From Apoderus coryli (lineage: Eukaryota; Arthropoda; Insecta; Coleoptera; Attelabidae), in assembly GCA_911728435.2 (NCBI GenBank), contig OU452198.1:32703902-32767901 (forward strand): a stretch of 64,000 nucleotides of DNA, read 5' to 3'. Below the pieces are notes generated by a model that did no database searches, had not been told where the DNA came from, and saw only the letters and a program-made list of their open reading frames with translations. The stretch's first letter is position 1. Each line of letters opens with the position of its first letter. Made by a program: the position numbers and the translations under genes. This document shows positions 9,404 through 21,235 of this stretch, in pieces.

Positions 9404-11880
9404 AGTTATATGCAATAATTGGGTCGGAAAAGAGTTTTGAGCACTCTGTAACTTTTAGCTAGTAGTTCGGTCAACGTTAATCCCGTGTGGAAAAGTATCA
9501 CTTTGCACAAGTGCTAGGAACAGTATTTTTTCTACGAGTCGCTAATAAAGGAAAAAATAATATTTTCACAAATCTACAATCAAAATTTTATAAAACTGCA
9601 ACAAGAACGTAAATTAATTTTTTATAATAGACAATGTATAACAATTTAAGTCCAAATTAATTACAAAACTGTGTGTTGTTTTCTTGAAATAACTAACATT
9701 GTTGATGTAAGCCTGGTAGGTTTTTGAAGAAATATTAAAAGGTCAGGTCTGAGTAATAGAAAAAAATAAAGCTGTAAATAAGTCTGTATCTTGCCAAAGC
9801 AAATTTTACCGGGTGTTCCATTTGAGAAAATCGAGTTATACTCATTCAAATGGCGATCAATTTTGGTTATTAATAACTTAAAAGAAGATCTAATATTTTA
9901 GTAAAAAAAAAATGTAATGAATAAAGTTAGGACGTCATTATTTTTAATATATGCATTAATTTTAATTCTCTTCATTTTTGACATATTCACTAATAATTTC
10001 TAGTGAATCCTGAAGTTTGTTGGTGAATATTTAAAGGTGCTATATATACCTTTGAAACGACTGTTTGGATTTGATCGGCCTCTGTATGCTGGGATATGCA
10101 TTACTATGTGTATGTAGATGATACGTGTTTACATATATCTACTGTGGTATATCTCGCTGTGCTTAAATGCAGGCCGATATTGCAGATGAGCAACGACTAT
10201 GGTACTCTGACAAGAGCGAAACGAATTCGTCACTATTTGTCGACCTATGCCTCGGTCTGGTTCTACTGATTTAGACTGAGGCCCTGCTAAATTAAACAAA
10301 ATCCCTTGTGTAAGTAAAATCATATTCATCATTTTGTCCGCTATGCCACGAAATTATTTTTTATAACGATATATAAAAAATATTATATTAAGAAAAATAG
10401 TTTCTGTAATATCTGGGTTAAAATCAAGAATCCCGGCTATGAGGATTTGCCTCAGGAATTTCTGATAACCTAAAGAGGTATGGCTACTGCAGCCATAAGA
10501 GCACATGGGGCGAAAAGTGGTATTAAAATATAACTTTGTAATTAAAATTGATTATTAAATAGTGCTTTAAACTCTCAAAATGGGCAACTAATTAATATTT
10601 TTGGCCAATTCTATATTTTATAAAAAAAAATTTGGTACAATGTATAATAATGTTATACAGTTGACGCAAGAATCAAAACGTTCAATTTGAATGGTCTCTA
10701 AGCAATATCTGTCGACCCTATGGGATCCTCACAAAATTCACGCCAATATCCACTTTTTTAACAAAACCCTGTAACATTCTTAATAAGTGAGTTTTTACAG
10801 TGAATAAAAAACCAAATTCCTCAGAAAAGATCAATCTTTAATTTGCCATTAGCGAATAATTTCTACTTTCATTCGTTCAGTTTGCTCCAAAAGTCTCCTT
10901 AAACTACTAAAATTAGGCAGAAACAGGCAGTGTAAGAAAAATAGAACGAATAATTGGGAAAATCCCAAAAAAAATATATAACTTATATAATTTAGTGCAC
11001 TAGTTTTATTGTATTTTCTTTTGACATGGCAAATGTATGATTTATTTGCACAGTGTCTACAGGTGCTAAAATTGGAAACAATAAAACTGCTAAAATTCAG
11101 ATTATGTTTATTCACACACGTTTAGAGATAAATCTATTTATGTTTATTTAAGATTTTTAAATCCGCTTATCTCAAAAAATAATAGAACCTATTCATAGTC
11201 CTCCGGAAGGTAAAAATCTATACAATATGTCAAAAATAAAAAATAGCCACAAATTAACACTCTCTTATACAAAATAGAACTGTTTTTTCATACCTACCTT
11301 AAAAGGAACTTTAAAAAAACACATTTGCGGCACGAGCTCTTTATTATAATTTTTATTATGTCACAATCACGTATATGTAAAGAAAAAAAATAGGAATAAG
11401 AAAAAAACGTTAGAAAAAATACGTTAAAATCTCCCTATTGAAAAATAACGGACAAAAAACGTTGTCGCAACTCATCATTATGAGAAAAAAATACTATACG
11501 TCCCTTTTTTGACCCTTGGTCACCCTATAATAACTACTGGTTTTAAAAATGCCTAAAAAGCTTGGATTCATTCACTGAAATATATTTGGCCAGATGGTTT
11601 AGTGTAATCTTTGCATATAAGGCGTATATGTGAAGAATTGTTTGGACGCTTTTATTATATAAATAACATTTTAAATGTTTTTTTGGGGGAGCCTGAACAT
11701 TCAAATCAAGGGCATAGGCAAATAATGTTATAGAATTGGTCAGGAGAAGTGATTTGGTGTGAGAGACAGTAGCGGTGCTTTAATATTTATTTTTATTGAT
11801 GCCTTTTTCTTTAGGTTTAAGTTCGTAGAAATTGTTTTATCATTTTACATTATTATAAACGCCTGTATATAATCGGAACT
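9404..11880. other. Unassigned AT-rich sequence
   Basis: Open frames are short, unsupported by any motif, and consistent with AT-rich chance. The tract around 10050-10320 is less AT-rich but matches nothing I recognise. Confidence 0.4.
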
Positions 11881-11999
11881 GCTTCAGCAGGCCTACTCAT
11901 CCAGAGCAGCATTGCAATATCAATATCCTGCATACATCATCCAAAGACCCTAAGCCAACTGCAGGAAGCAATCTGACATTCCAAGGTCGATGCTGATCG

Positions 12000-12340
12000 A
12001 TAAGAATCCTGGGCCTGTGCGGTACCTCCTGATTTGCATATTATTTTTAATATATGTTTAAGCACTGGCTGCTTCTCAGAGATTTGGAACCATGTTTTAT
12101 TATCCCTGGCGATCAGCAAATTATCGACCTATCAGTATGATCAGTGTTTTTCTGAAAATATTATCAAGATTTAAAATAAAGTATATCTTCAACCGTTACT
12201 GAGCATTAACTTCATGGATCAGCAGTATAGGTTTTTTCTTTGAAAGGCAACGGAACTAAATCTGTTGAAACTATTGCTGATGCCTTAGAGAATGAAACTA
12301 GGAACTAGAATAGAATAGGAACCAAGGAAGTTTTTTTGTT
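12000..12340 (+). pseudogene. Non-LTR reverse transcriptase fragment (NYRPIS motif)
   Basis: The plus strand around 12118-12180 reads NYRPISMISVFLKILSRF, matching the conserved N.YRPISL.......K..E block at the start of non-LTR reverse transcriptases. A frameshift leads into FFFKGNGTKSVETIADALEN, matching the FR.G.GT..A...L block. Upstream sequence gives only broken frames. The fragment covers a small part of the RT domain and is dead. Confidence 0.6.
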
Positions 12341-12359
12341 AGTAAAAAAATCTACACAC

Positions 12360-13411
12360 TGATCATTGTCTGAATCATCATATTTCGAAATTGGGGCCAA
12401 TTTGGAAAATTCCAAGTGCATGTCCAGCTGTAGTTAGAACGTGATTTGAAACCATCAAAGGTCGCAGTGCAGGACCTTCTCATTTTGATCTGCCAAATCC
12501 TGAAGTTGGCCTTGTATTGCAAATGGAACATGTCGAGCAAAATTGCAACGGACTTTTTTTATGATGATCACAAAAAAGGCTTTTCTCAATCAATCAAAAT
12601 AAAAGTCTAATTATATTGAATTATATTAATAGTTAATCAAGTTATGTATTTTATCATTTTTATGGTTGTGATTGATTTAAGTTCTGACAAGTACTGTCAA
12701 TTAGAAAATTTGATATACATAAGATTTGGAAGATTTAATTGAACAGTTTAATTGAGTTTACGACAAAATTTGTCATTCCAAAAATAATATCTCTTTGATA
12801 AGAGGAGAACCCAATGACATGTTAGACGTAGCTGAAGGGTGTGTTTCAACGAGGGAAAATTATTACATCTTTGCTTCCTGCAAAAATTGCCATAGGAAAT
12901 CACTTAAAACAATTGAAGGCTGATGATTTGCAATTTTTGTTATCAACAACTAAAGTTTTATAAGGATGTACTTGATAATAATGATATGAGTAATAATGGA
13001 CAATCTGATGCTGACGATCTTGAAGAAATTCCAGCAGAGCCTGAATAATATCTATATTTTTTTTTCGAAATTAAAAGTATTTTGTTTTATTTTATATAAA
13101 CTTATTATAACTTGGCTTTTAAGTACTGAATTTGTTTTTCCATTTTTTACTGAAAATGAAAACATATGCAAAAGAAGCCAAGTTTTTGTTTGTTTTTTTT
13201 TTATATTAGAGTGGTTTAAATTTTAATTACAGTTCCAAAACCCACTATTATTAGTTCCAAAACCATGTGTATTTTGAAAATAACGACTTTATATAAATTT
13301 TTCGTTTTTGCTTTTTATCATTTTCTAAAATCTGATTTTTTTATAGAACCAAACAGAAAAAAATATATTTTTTTTAAGTATTTCATTACGACGAGGAGCG
13401 GGATGTATTTG
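12360..13411. other. Unassigned sequence
   Basis: A short plus frame ends MSNNGQSDADDLEEIPAEPE at about 12985-13047, an acidic tail that could be the C-terminus of a decayed transposase, but no family was recognised. The rest is AT-rich. Confidence 0.35.
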
Positions 13412-13700
13412 TAAATCAAAGGCCTCTACTCCAGAAAATATTTTTATATAGATGGTCAAATTAGCCAAACATGTTTCGGAACTTACTCTTCCATCTTCAG
13501 TGGCATCAATAAATCTTACAAAGAATTCTTACCGTCTAAGTTATAAAATTTTTAATTTAGCAGTTTTACAATGCTGACAAAATTTTGAAAACTTAAATTA
13601 ATTTAAACAGCAAAAATTCTGTAATACAATTTAATGTGAAAGGTTTCTTTTTATATATCATTTCAATAAAAAAAAACTTTGCAGAATACACTTATGTAGT
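13412..13700. mobile_element. Partial copy of the hammerhead-bearing repeat family of 24242-25227
   Basis: AATCAAAGGCCTCTACTCCA at the start corresponds to AATCAAACGGCGTCTGCTCC at the end of the foldback at 24242-25227. The order end, spacer, hammerhead motif, AT-rich body is the same. Only one arm is recognisable. Confidence 0.5.
13464..13504 (-). ncRNA. Hammerhead-ribozyme motif
   Basis: On the minus strand: GCCA (stem I), CTGAAGA, T, GGAA-GAGTAAG-TTCC (stem II), GAAA, CATG minimal stem III, T T, TGGC (stem I partner). All core positions fit CUGANGA and GAAA; A15.1 can pair with U16.1, and the cleavage triplet would be GUU. Stem I is 4 bp. Confidence 0.65.
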
Positions 13701-14990
13701 TTGACTCTAGTCAAAATCAATCAAGTGCGTATTAGAATTTATAAAGTTCTGTGAAAGAAAAAACAATTTGCGTGCAGCACAGTACACGTGATAGAAGTGA
13801 ATACTTCTTTCATGAAAATTTCAAATTACAACAGTATCTCGTATCATACACAATCTTTGCCTTGTAAAATAACACCCTAAGTGTAGCTGTGCCTATGCAT
13901 GCACTCGTTTTCTCTCGCCGCTATATACATAATAGTGTATGGTACAGGATATAGTGGGTAGCATACACCACAAATATCTCTGTCTCTCTCTCTCCCTCAT
14001 ATTTGTTAAGTAATGAAGTGAGTCATGTGAAGTATTCACTTCAAAAAGTATATTGCTTAACTTACTTTTGAACTGAATTAAAAGTTTTTTGCATTTTTCT
14101 CAAAACTGTTCATGATGGACTTAGTTGGTTTAGGAAATGGACTACTCAAATAATAAGTCTAGTTTGCTGCCCTCATCAAGTTTCAGATTTCATGTGGCAT
14201 ACTGAGAAGTATTAAGAAATCTGCACGTGAAATTAATAGTGATTAATGTGATACAATCTATTATTTTTACGTCCCCCCTCTGTCTCAGGTAGGGCAGCCG
14301 CTGCTCTCAAACTAGTCGTAGTACGCTAAGGGAATTTGCATAAGTTCGTGAGAAAAAAAGCAGCAGGCTTTGTATATAATATATATATATACTTGAACTT
14401 TTCGTCATCTGTTTAATATGCGGCGACTACTACGATTATTATAATAGTTTTAGAGAATTTTTCGCAATTTTTCTGGTATTTTAAATAAAAAATCGATTAG
14501 TTACTGGAATAAAAAAGGGTTGGACTTGGTATACAGCATTAATAGTGAGGCGAAGGGATAACTTAAGGGGTTCGTGTATTCACTTATAGATTGACATTGA
14601 TTGAATTGTTTCTTTTTTTTACCGTTGTAATGTCTAACAAGTGATTTGTCAAATTAGTTTTGTCCCAATGCGAAATAAAATGAATGAATCTGCTATTTTG
14701 TAAATTAGGCTATTTGCATGAATTTTGTATTTTTAATAAGATTAATGCTAATGGGACGTGTATTGATTGAAATTTTATGTGAGAATTTCGACATTTGGTT
14801 TTCTCTTTAACGTTAATTGATGATAATATTTTGAGTCGACCAGACTCCGGGATCTTGGATCTGGGAATGATGTTTTTGTTGAACAGATGTCACATGCAGA
14901 GCTTGGAGTTTAATTTCTGCAATTAATTTTCAAATTTCTGCATAACAAGGTTGTTACAGAAATTTTGTTTTTTAATATCTAGGAGACATT
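13701..14990. other. Non-repetitive-looking region with CT/GAGA-rich tracts
   Basis: No gene was found. The tract 13860-14320 is richer in C/T and G/A than its surroundings, with TCTCTGTCTCTCTCTCTCCC at about 13978-13997 and TCTCTCGCCG near 13912. It shows no resemblance to the transposon families listed. It could be regulatory, but nothing in the sequence proves that. Confidence 0.35.
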
Positions 14991-14994
14991 CTTC

Positions 14995-16110
14995 TTCTAA
15001 TGATAGTCCTAGGACTAAAGCGATTTCAACCACAAACTAATGGGTTCATCCTGGGCCTTCCCCAAACTCATATATCATAATTTTAGCTCAATTGAGCTAA
15101 ATTTTGGCATATGAGATTGGGGAAGTCCTAAGATGAAGCCATTAGATTTTGGTTGAAAGTGGTGGACACAACCGCTAAATTTTCATATAGCAGTAGGGGT
15201 CGAGTGATACATCATTTTAAAGCACTTTTTATCTGCTTTACAGCGATAGGGTGTCCCGAAATTAACCTGCCAAACGTTAACCACGAATTCTACGCTCCAA
15301 AAGAATGAGAAAATTTCATATTAACATAGGTCGAAAAATTGTTGGTTTTCAAGATACAGGCTGTTAAAGGCGAGGTACTGAGGTGGTTTTTTGATAATAT
15401 TAACGAAACCTTTGAAGATAATTTAATGAAATTTTGTACGTGTTCCAAATGTTTTACCCCTTAAACGCTGCAGGTATTTTTAGTTTTATAAACTGTTAAT
15501 AAGCGGGTAAAACAGGAAGGGGCATGGAGAAATATTGCCCCAACTTTTTTGTGAAAGGGTTTTTAGCAATTTTAAAACTCGATTTTAATAGACCAAAAAA
15601 GGTACTCTTGTTTCATAGACCAATTGTGCACCGTTTTTAAGAAAAAATGGATTGAAATTAGTACGATTCATGTTTGCTAAATGTTGGTGTAGAGTTTGGG
15701 GGAGTCCTAGGATGAACCCATTAGTTTTTGCTTGAAATCAATTTAGCCCTGTGATAGGGGTGGACACAACTGCCAAATTTTCAAATAGGAGTAGGGTGCG
15801 AGTGATGCATCATTTGATTTTGATACTTGCCCCCATAATTCTGGAGAAAATTGCGCTTAAAATTTCACCAGTTAGGTAGTTGGCACCTATGACTCTTATT
15901 AGAATTAGAAAGTAATATGATAAAGGGTTTTTGGCGTGCGCTTCTCATGCGGAAGGTTCTGAGTTCGATTCCCAGCTCTGACAATATTTTTTTTTTAATT
16001 TTTGAATAAAGTAGTTAGTTTATTTCGTTAGTTTATTGGAAATAATGAAAATAATACAATTTTATATCTTGTCGGGAAAGTTTTGGGGAGCCACAACCGA
16101 GTTTGTTCAT
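14995..16110. repeat. Composite dispersed repeat including a tRNA-like SINE segment
   Basis: Blocks such as AACCCATTAGTTTTTGCTTG, GCCCTGTGATAGGGGTGGAC, CACAACTGCCAAATTTTC, TTTCACCAGTTAGGTAGTTG and TTGTCGGGAAAGTTTTGGGG recur near 50420-50560, 51800-52200 and partly 39900-40290. The block order around 15000-15230 is repeated at 15690-15900, so two copies lie here. One half-end of a mariner-type MITE (GGGTGTCCCGAAATTAAC, about 15249) sits between them. No coding sequence. Confidence 0.65.
15925..16040 (+). repeat. tRNA-derived SINE copy (partial head)
   Basis: TTTTTGGCGT joins directly to GTGCGCTTCTCATGCGGAAG, then GTTCTGAGTTCGATTCCCAG, a good tRNA B box. The better preserved copy at 40035-40190 shows the missing A-box half (GGCGTCATTGATAGAGCG), so this copy has an internal deletion. 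A shared tail follows (AATTTTTGAATAAAGTAG, GTTAGTTTATTGGAAATAAT). Confidence 0.6.
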
Positions 16111-17950
16111 ATTTTTAAGATTGCTCTGTAAATGGGTTCTTTGTTAACCAATAATCAATTGATTATAGCAATCATTATATTACTAAATACTATTGTAGGA
16201 TGAGGGGGTAAAAGTTTTAACAATACTGCAACAAGTCATTTAAACACTTTAAAAAAACACTTGAAAAAATCTGTAGCGCCACTAATAAAGAGGTAAAGAA
16301 TCTGGCGAAAAAAAATGTATATTATGTTACACAATAAAAACCAGAAATTATAAAAAAAATATATAAAAAAAATCAGTTTTTATATTTAAGATAAAAAAAT
16401 CTGTATGAGAAAAAACACTACTACAAATTATGCAATAAAAAGAGGTGATAAATAAGAAAAAAAATATGACAAAAAATAGTGGCACACTTTTATACAAACA
16501 TTGTCGTATATATAGTGTATAAAGAAAGGAAAAAAGCAAATAACGTATAGCGGTAGTGCATAAAAGCACAATATAAGTAGAGCTTTTTTTATTTTAAAAT
16601 CATTGGGATATTTTCCATAACAATCTACTTAAGTTTGAGAAATTAATAGTAAATTATTTGAAGTTGTTTTGTACTTACTTCTTGTTGTTATATTTTTGAT
16701 TTGATTTTTCTAGTTTTTATTTAATTTACGTTATTATTAATGTTAGCTTTATTATTGTTATTAGAATGTAGATAGATTTCAACCTGTAATTGGATCGTCA
16801 GATCTGTATATGCAAATGAATAAATAAAAATTAAATGTATGAAAATATTGATGGTAAGTGACACTATGTGATGGTGTATTATGAAGACCCGGTACGGGAA
16901 TAATTTTGCCGGCCGGGAAAGTGTTTCCCGTACTGATATATCAACAAGTTTCGCGTCGGCAAAAAGTTCCGAGAATGTCAATATATTGTAATAATTTCTG
17001 AAAAGATATTTTTTCAAAATATTGAAGGAACAAAGGAACATCGATCCATTTGAAATGAGTCACCCTGTACACTAGACTAGACAAAGAAAGACCTACTAGA
17101 TAGACATAATGAACTTGAACTATTTGACATTTAACTTTGAAATTGAAAACGCTGTTTTTATATATGAAAAAAAAAATAGCAACAAGTAATATTATATCTA
17201 TGAGCATGTATTTGGATAGGTGGAACAAAAATCACGTTACCCGAGTAAATAATTATACAGTGCCAGACAACGGTAATGATACACAAATTTCATTTTTTCA
17301 TTTTACGTTAGTCTGTATAAATATGGGATCTTCCTCCATTTGCATCGAAATGACTAAAAATTCTGGGAATCTATACTCAAATTGTTTGAAACAGTCATCA
17401 TCGTAAATGTAAGGCTTTCATTTCATACATCTTTAAACAAATGAAAGCATTGATGCAAATCTGATCTAATGGCTTTTAAGGTTGGGTCGCCAAGAAAGCT
17501 TATTTTTTCCCCGATTGACTGCAATTAATATTTTGCAGATAACTGTCAGTCAGCAAAGTGTCACACACATGTAAAATCTGCAAAAAACTTATTTAGGAAA
17601 AAGACATGTGTCGTCGTAACTGTCTCAGCAAAAACCTTATTTGTCCCATCTTGCTGATCTACATTACCACCAATCTGAGCTTCACCTTAATTGTTTTTGC
17701 GAGGTCTTTATCCTTCATCCTCATTAACAATTTGTAGAGAAGGTCATCTTTCATATGAGGTAATAAAACTGCTATCTGATCTTCCTTCTTCTTCTTTTTT
17801 CATTCCCATCTTTGTTTGCATTCTTCAGCACTTGTAAACACACAATTTGGAAAACCAATCACTGCCTGAAGCTACTCACTCACGGTTCCTTCCACTAATC
17901 CGGAGGAGAAAAGACTGGGTTAAGGATGATGAGCGTACCGGGATTTGTTA
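16111..17950. other. Unassigned sequence with one GC-rich palindrome
   Basis: Around 16891-16935 the sequence GGTACGGGAA...GCCGGCCGG...TTCCCGTACT can form a hairpin. A CACCCTGTACACT end lies near 17060. Open frames here have no recognisable motif. Confidence 0.4.
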
Positions 17951-18289
17951 TTATTTAAGTGAATGTTCAAAGTATGAAACGCTATTGTGTGTGGTTTGAG
18001 ATGGCGTTCTCAGCTTTTTATTCTTCTATTAGGTACCTCATAGTTGTCGATTGTCAGGATTTGCAAGATGAGGAAAGTGCACTATTTGAGTGGTTATTAG
18101 AAAATAATCCCCATTTAAATTTGACGTCTTGCAACATAGGAATCAAATCGAAGTTTCGAATCAACGAACACTCCCAAGTTATTAGAGTCGAAAAAAATGA
18201 TCAGCTCCAATACGCAATTGCTCATCATTTTTACCAAGCAAAATGCTTTAAGTTTTATATATAATATTGACTCCCATCCTCTTATGGTG

Positions 18290-20229
18290 CGTCATGACGT
18301 GACGAGGTGAAAGATCTGGGCGTGTTATTTGATAGCAAAACAAACTTAGTTTTACAAGGCACATTACTGCAATTATTTCGACTGCTTATAGGAGTTTGGG
18401 GTTTGTTATGAGAAGTAGTAAACATTTCGTATCTTATAAGACTCTTCTTCTACCGTATAATTATTTTGTTCGCTCTAAGTTAGAGTATGCTTCGGTTGTG
18501 TGGATACGCTGTGCACTCGGACAATTTGGAGAGAATTCAACGTAGATTTGCGAAATACTTGTGGGTCAAGTGTGATGGTATATGCAGGAATTTCTCACGA
18601 TGATCTTCTCAACTGTTTTGATTTACATTTTCTTCTCAGGCGAAGAGATTTGTATTTTTATTCAGAGTTATAAGTAATACGAGTACTATCGACTCTACTG
18701 ACATACTCTCTTTAATCCCAATTCATGTCCAGGGTTCTGGTACGCGTCATAATGGATTACGTTTTCTCCGCTATACACTATGTCCAAAATAAGAATGGGA
18801 TAGCATTGGAATCTTGAAAACGGTAGGAGTTACAAAGGCGGTTAAATTAGAGAAAAGTTGTACAATTTAAACACCTTTTAAATGGTGTTTTCAAAAGTAA
18901 ACTAGCCTTAGCCGTTTTCGAGAATTTGTGAAAAACGATTTTTTGCGATTTTAGTTTTTATTTATTTCTGACACTCTTTTTACAGATATAAAAAAATGAA
19001 AAGCACTTCCTTATTATTACTTTTTGAGGAGAAAATTTTTAGCGTTGACAAATTTTCTCGACGACGTTTCGTTTTAGAAAATCCATCATCAACATCGTTT
19101 TTTTAAATACGGGTTGGATTTTTTATTGTCTATTGTTAAATTTAAAGCAATTTTCAATTCAAAAATAGATGGTATATTATATTATGTAATGGTTTAAATC
19201 ATTTTTTAGTGTTTTAAGTGTTATTTAAACTTATTTAGTGTTTTAAGTGTTATTTAAACTTATTCAAGAAAAATCACCATATAGTTTGGCACTGAACTGA
19301 CTGACTGAAAGGTTCAGCAAAAATATTATTTCGTCGTTACTCACAATTATTTCCCAATTTATTTCTGTTTCAGTACAACATTTTACCCTGTAGGCGGTTT
19401 TTTAAATTTAGTTGAAATTTGTGTGCTTTTTGAAGTTACCTACTAAAAAACGCCTTTCTTAGATGAATGTTTTACGCAAAATAAGTGCCAAACTAGGGCG
19501 ATTTTTCTTGAATAATTTTAAATAACAGCTAAAAACACTGAAAACTTGTTTAAACCATTACGTGTGATATACCACCTATTCTTGAATTGAAAATAACTTT
19601 AAATTTAACAATAAAAAATCCAGGACCGTATTTAAAAAAAAACGAAGTTGATGACGTTTTCTTTAAAAACGAAACGTCGTAGTGAAAATTTGTAAACGCT
19701 ATCTTTTTCTCCTCAAAAAAGTAAGACTAGGAAGTGCTTTTCATTTTTTATATCTCAAAAAATAATGTCAGAAATAAATAAAAACTAAAATCGCAAAAAA
19801 TCATTTTTCCAAAATTTCTCGAAAACGGCTAAGGTTAGTTTACTTTTGAAAACACCATTTAAAAGGTGTTTAAATTGTACAACTTTTCACTAATTAATCC
19901 GACATTGTAACTGCTACCGTTTCCAAGATTCCAATGCTATCCCATTCTTATCTTGGACAAAGTGTAGGTATATGATGTGTTCTGCCTGTGACGCGGCGAG
20001 CAATGTTGTTTGATATACCCATTAAAAGAGTGTTTTTTGGATAAATTTACGTGATTTCTATTGTTTTTGTTAATTCATATTTAGCTTATTTCTTTACCAG
20101 TGTGTTAAATTTTTTTTCTCATTTGTATTTTGTGTGTGTATTTGTATATTGTTGTTTGTATTGTTCCTGTAATTGGAAGATTTGTCTTCTGTCTGGACGG
20201 ATGCATCCTAAATAAATAAATAAATTAAT
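18290..20229 (+). pseudogene. Non-LTR retrotransposon 3' part, split by a foldback element
   Basis: The plus strand 18305-18775 reads VKDLGVLFDSKT, then HITAI...AYRSLGFVMRSSK, RSKLEYASVVW, NLERIQRRFAKYL and LLRRRDLYFLFRVISN in shifted frames. This is the C-terminal region of Jockey/BS-type pol. The reading is interrupted at 18776-19964 by a complete foldback element. Beyond it about 265 bp of probable 3' sequence continues to a (TAAA)n tail at 20209-20229 (CCTAAATAAATAAATAAATT), the usual tail type of such elements. Several frameshifts; dead. Confidence 0.7.
18776..19964. mobile_element. Complete foldback element with TA flanks
   Basis: The left end CACTATGTCCAAAATAAGAA is mirrored by the right end TTCTTATCTTGGACAAAGTG, with TA on both outer sides. 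Arms of several hundred bp pair through ATGGGATAGCATTGGAATCT, GGTAGGAGTTACAA and TTTTAAATGGTGTTTTCAAA. Each arm contains TTGATGA...GAAACGTCG (minus at 19062-19092, plus at 19648-19679), a hammerhead-like arrangement with the first core C replaced by T. There is no transposase, so it is non-autonomous. Other copies are at 1-614 and 43688-44850. Confidence 0.85.
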
Positions 20230-20329
20230 AGGTTCGTCGGGCCCAAAAACTTGATAACTGCAGTTATAATTATTGTAATTAACTCCTTTCTAGCCCGAAT
20301 GCTCTTTCTTCTGAGTTTGGTTTTGTATA

Positions 20330-21235
20330 CAAGGTGTTTCAGAAAGACATGGCCAAAATTTGTGAGCGAATTGGGGACATCTAATCATGAAAAAAACCTA
20401 AATTGTGATTTTTCGAAAAGTCCTTATTTACAAATATACAGGGTGTTAAAGATGACTGCCTGAGGACGGTTTTTTTAAAATATTTTCGAAACGAGTAAAG
20501 ATGAATTAACCAAATGTAGCATATTTATTCACCTAGTTAAATGTCGTAAACTGACATGAAATTGAATCAATAAGGATGACCATAGGCGGGTAAACGGGGG
20601 GACCCTTGCCTTAATTATAACCTAACTTTTTTTCCTTGTGATTTTTATTCAATTTGTGTCACAAATGTGATAAAATAAAGTTTTCTACATATACATATAA
20701 AAAAGGCATACTTCTTTTTTCTCGAAAAACTTAAAGGTTTTCGAGAAATTCGAGTTTGAAAATTTTAGGACAAAACTGATTCTTAGTAAACAGCATTAAG
20801 AAAATTATTGAAATACAGTTTGCTAACGAAAAGTTTTCCAAAATTTTATTAATGCTTTGTACTAAGGACCAGTTTTGTCCTAAAATTTTCAAACTCGAAT
20901 TTCTCGAAAACCTTAAGTTTTTCGAGAAAAAAGAAGTATGCCACAAGGAAAAAAAGTTAGGTTATAATTAAGGCAAGGGTCCCCCCGTTTACCCGCCTAT
21001 GGTCATCCTTATTGAATCAATTTCATGTCAGTTTACGACATTTAAGGTGAATAAATATGCTACCATTGGTTAATTCATCTTTACTCGTTTCGAAAATATT
21101 TCAAAAAAATCGTCCTCAGGCAGTCATCTTTAACACCGTGTATCTTTGTAAATAAGGACTTTTCGAAAAATTACAATTTAGGATTTTTTCATGATTCGCT
21201 CACAAATTTTGGCCATGTCTTTCTGAAACACCCTG
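20330..21235. mobile_element. 0.9 kb near-perfect palindromic MITE
   Basis: CAAGGTGTTTCAGAAAGACA...GCC at the left is mirrored by GGC...TGTCTTTCTGAAACACCCTG at the right, with TA on both sides. The arms are nearly identical over about 400 bp, including GGCGGGTAAACGGGGGGACC and its complement. The left arm has about 70 bp (20637-20706) absent from the right arm, between CTTGTG and GCATACTTC. The unpaired centre lies around 20785-20865. No protein is encoded. Confidence 0.9.

Noticed and set aside
10849..11115. 88-codon minus-strand frame
   Set aside because: AT-rich chance frame with no recognisable domain or conserved residues.
16889..16937. GC-rich palindrome as a transcription terminator
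   Set aside because: Hairpin terminators do not apply to insect nuclear genes; it is more likely a repeat fragment.
17959..18264. 101-codon plus-strand frame
   Set aside because: It lies next to retrotransposon debris, has no motif and no splice context; not supported as a gene.
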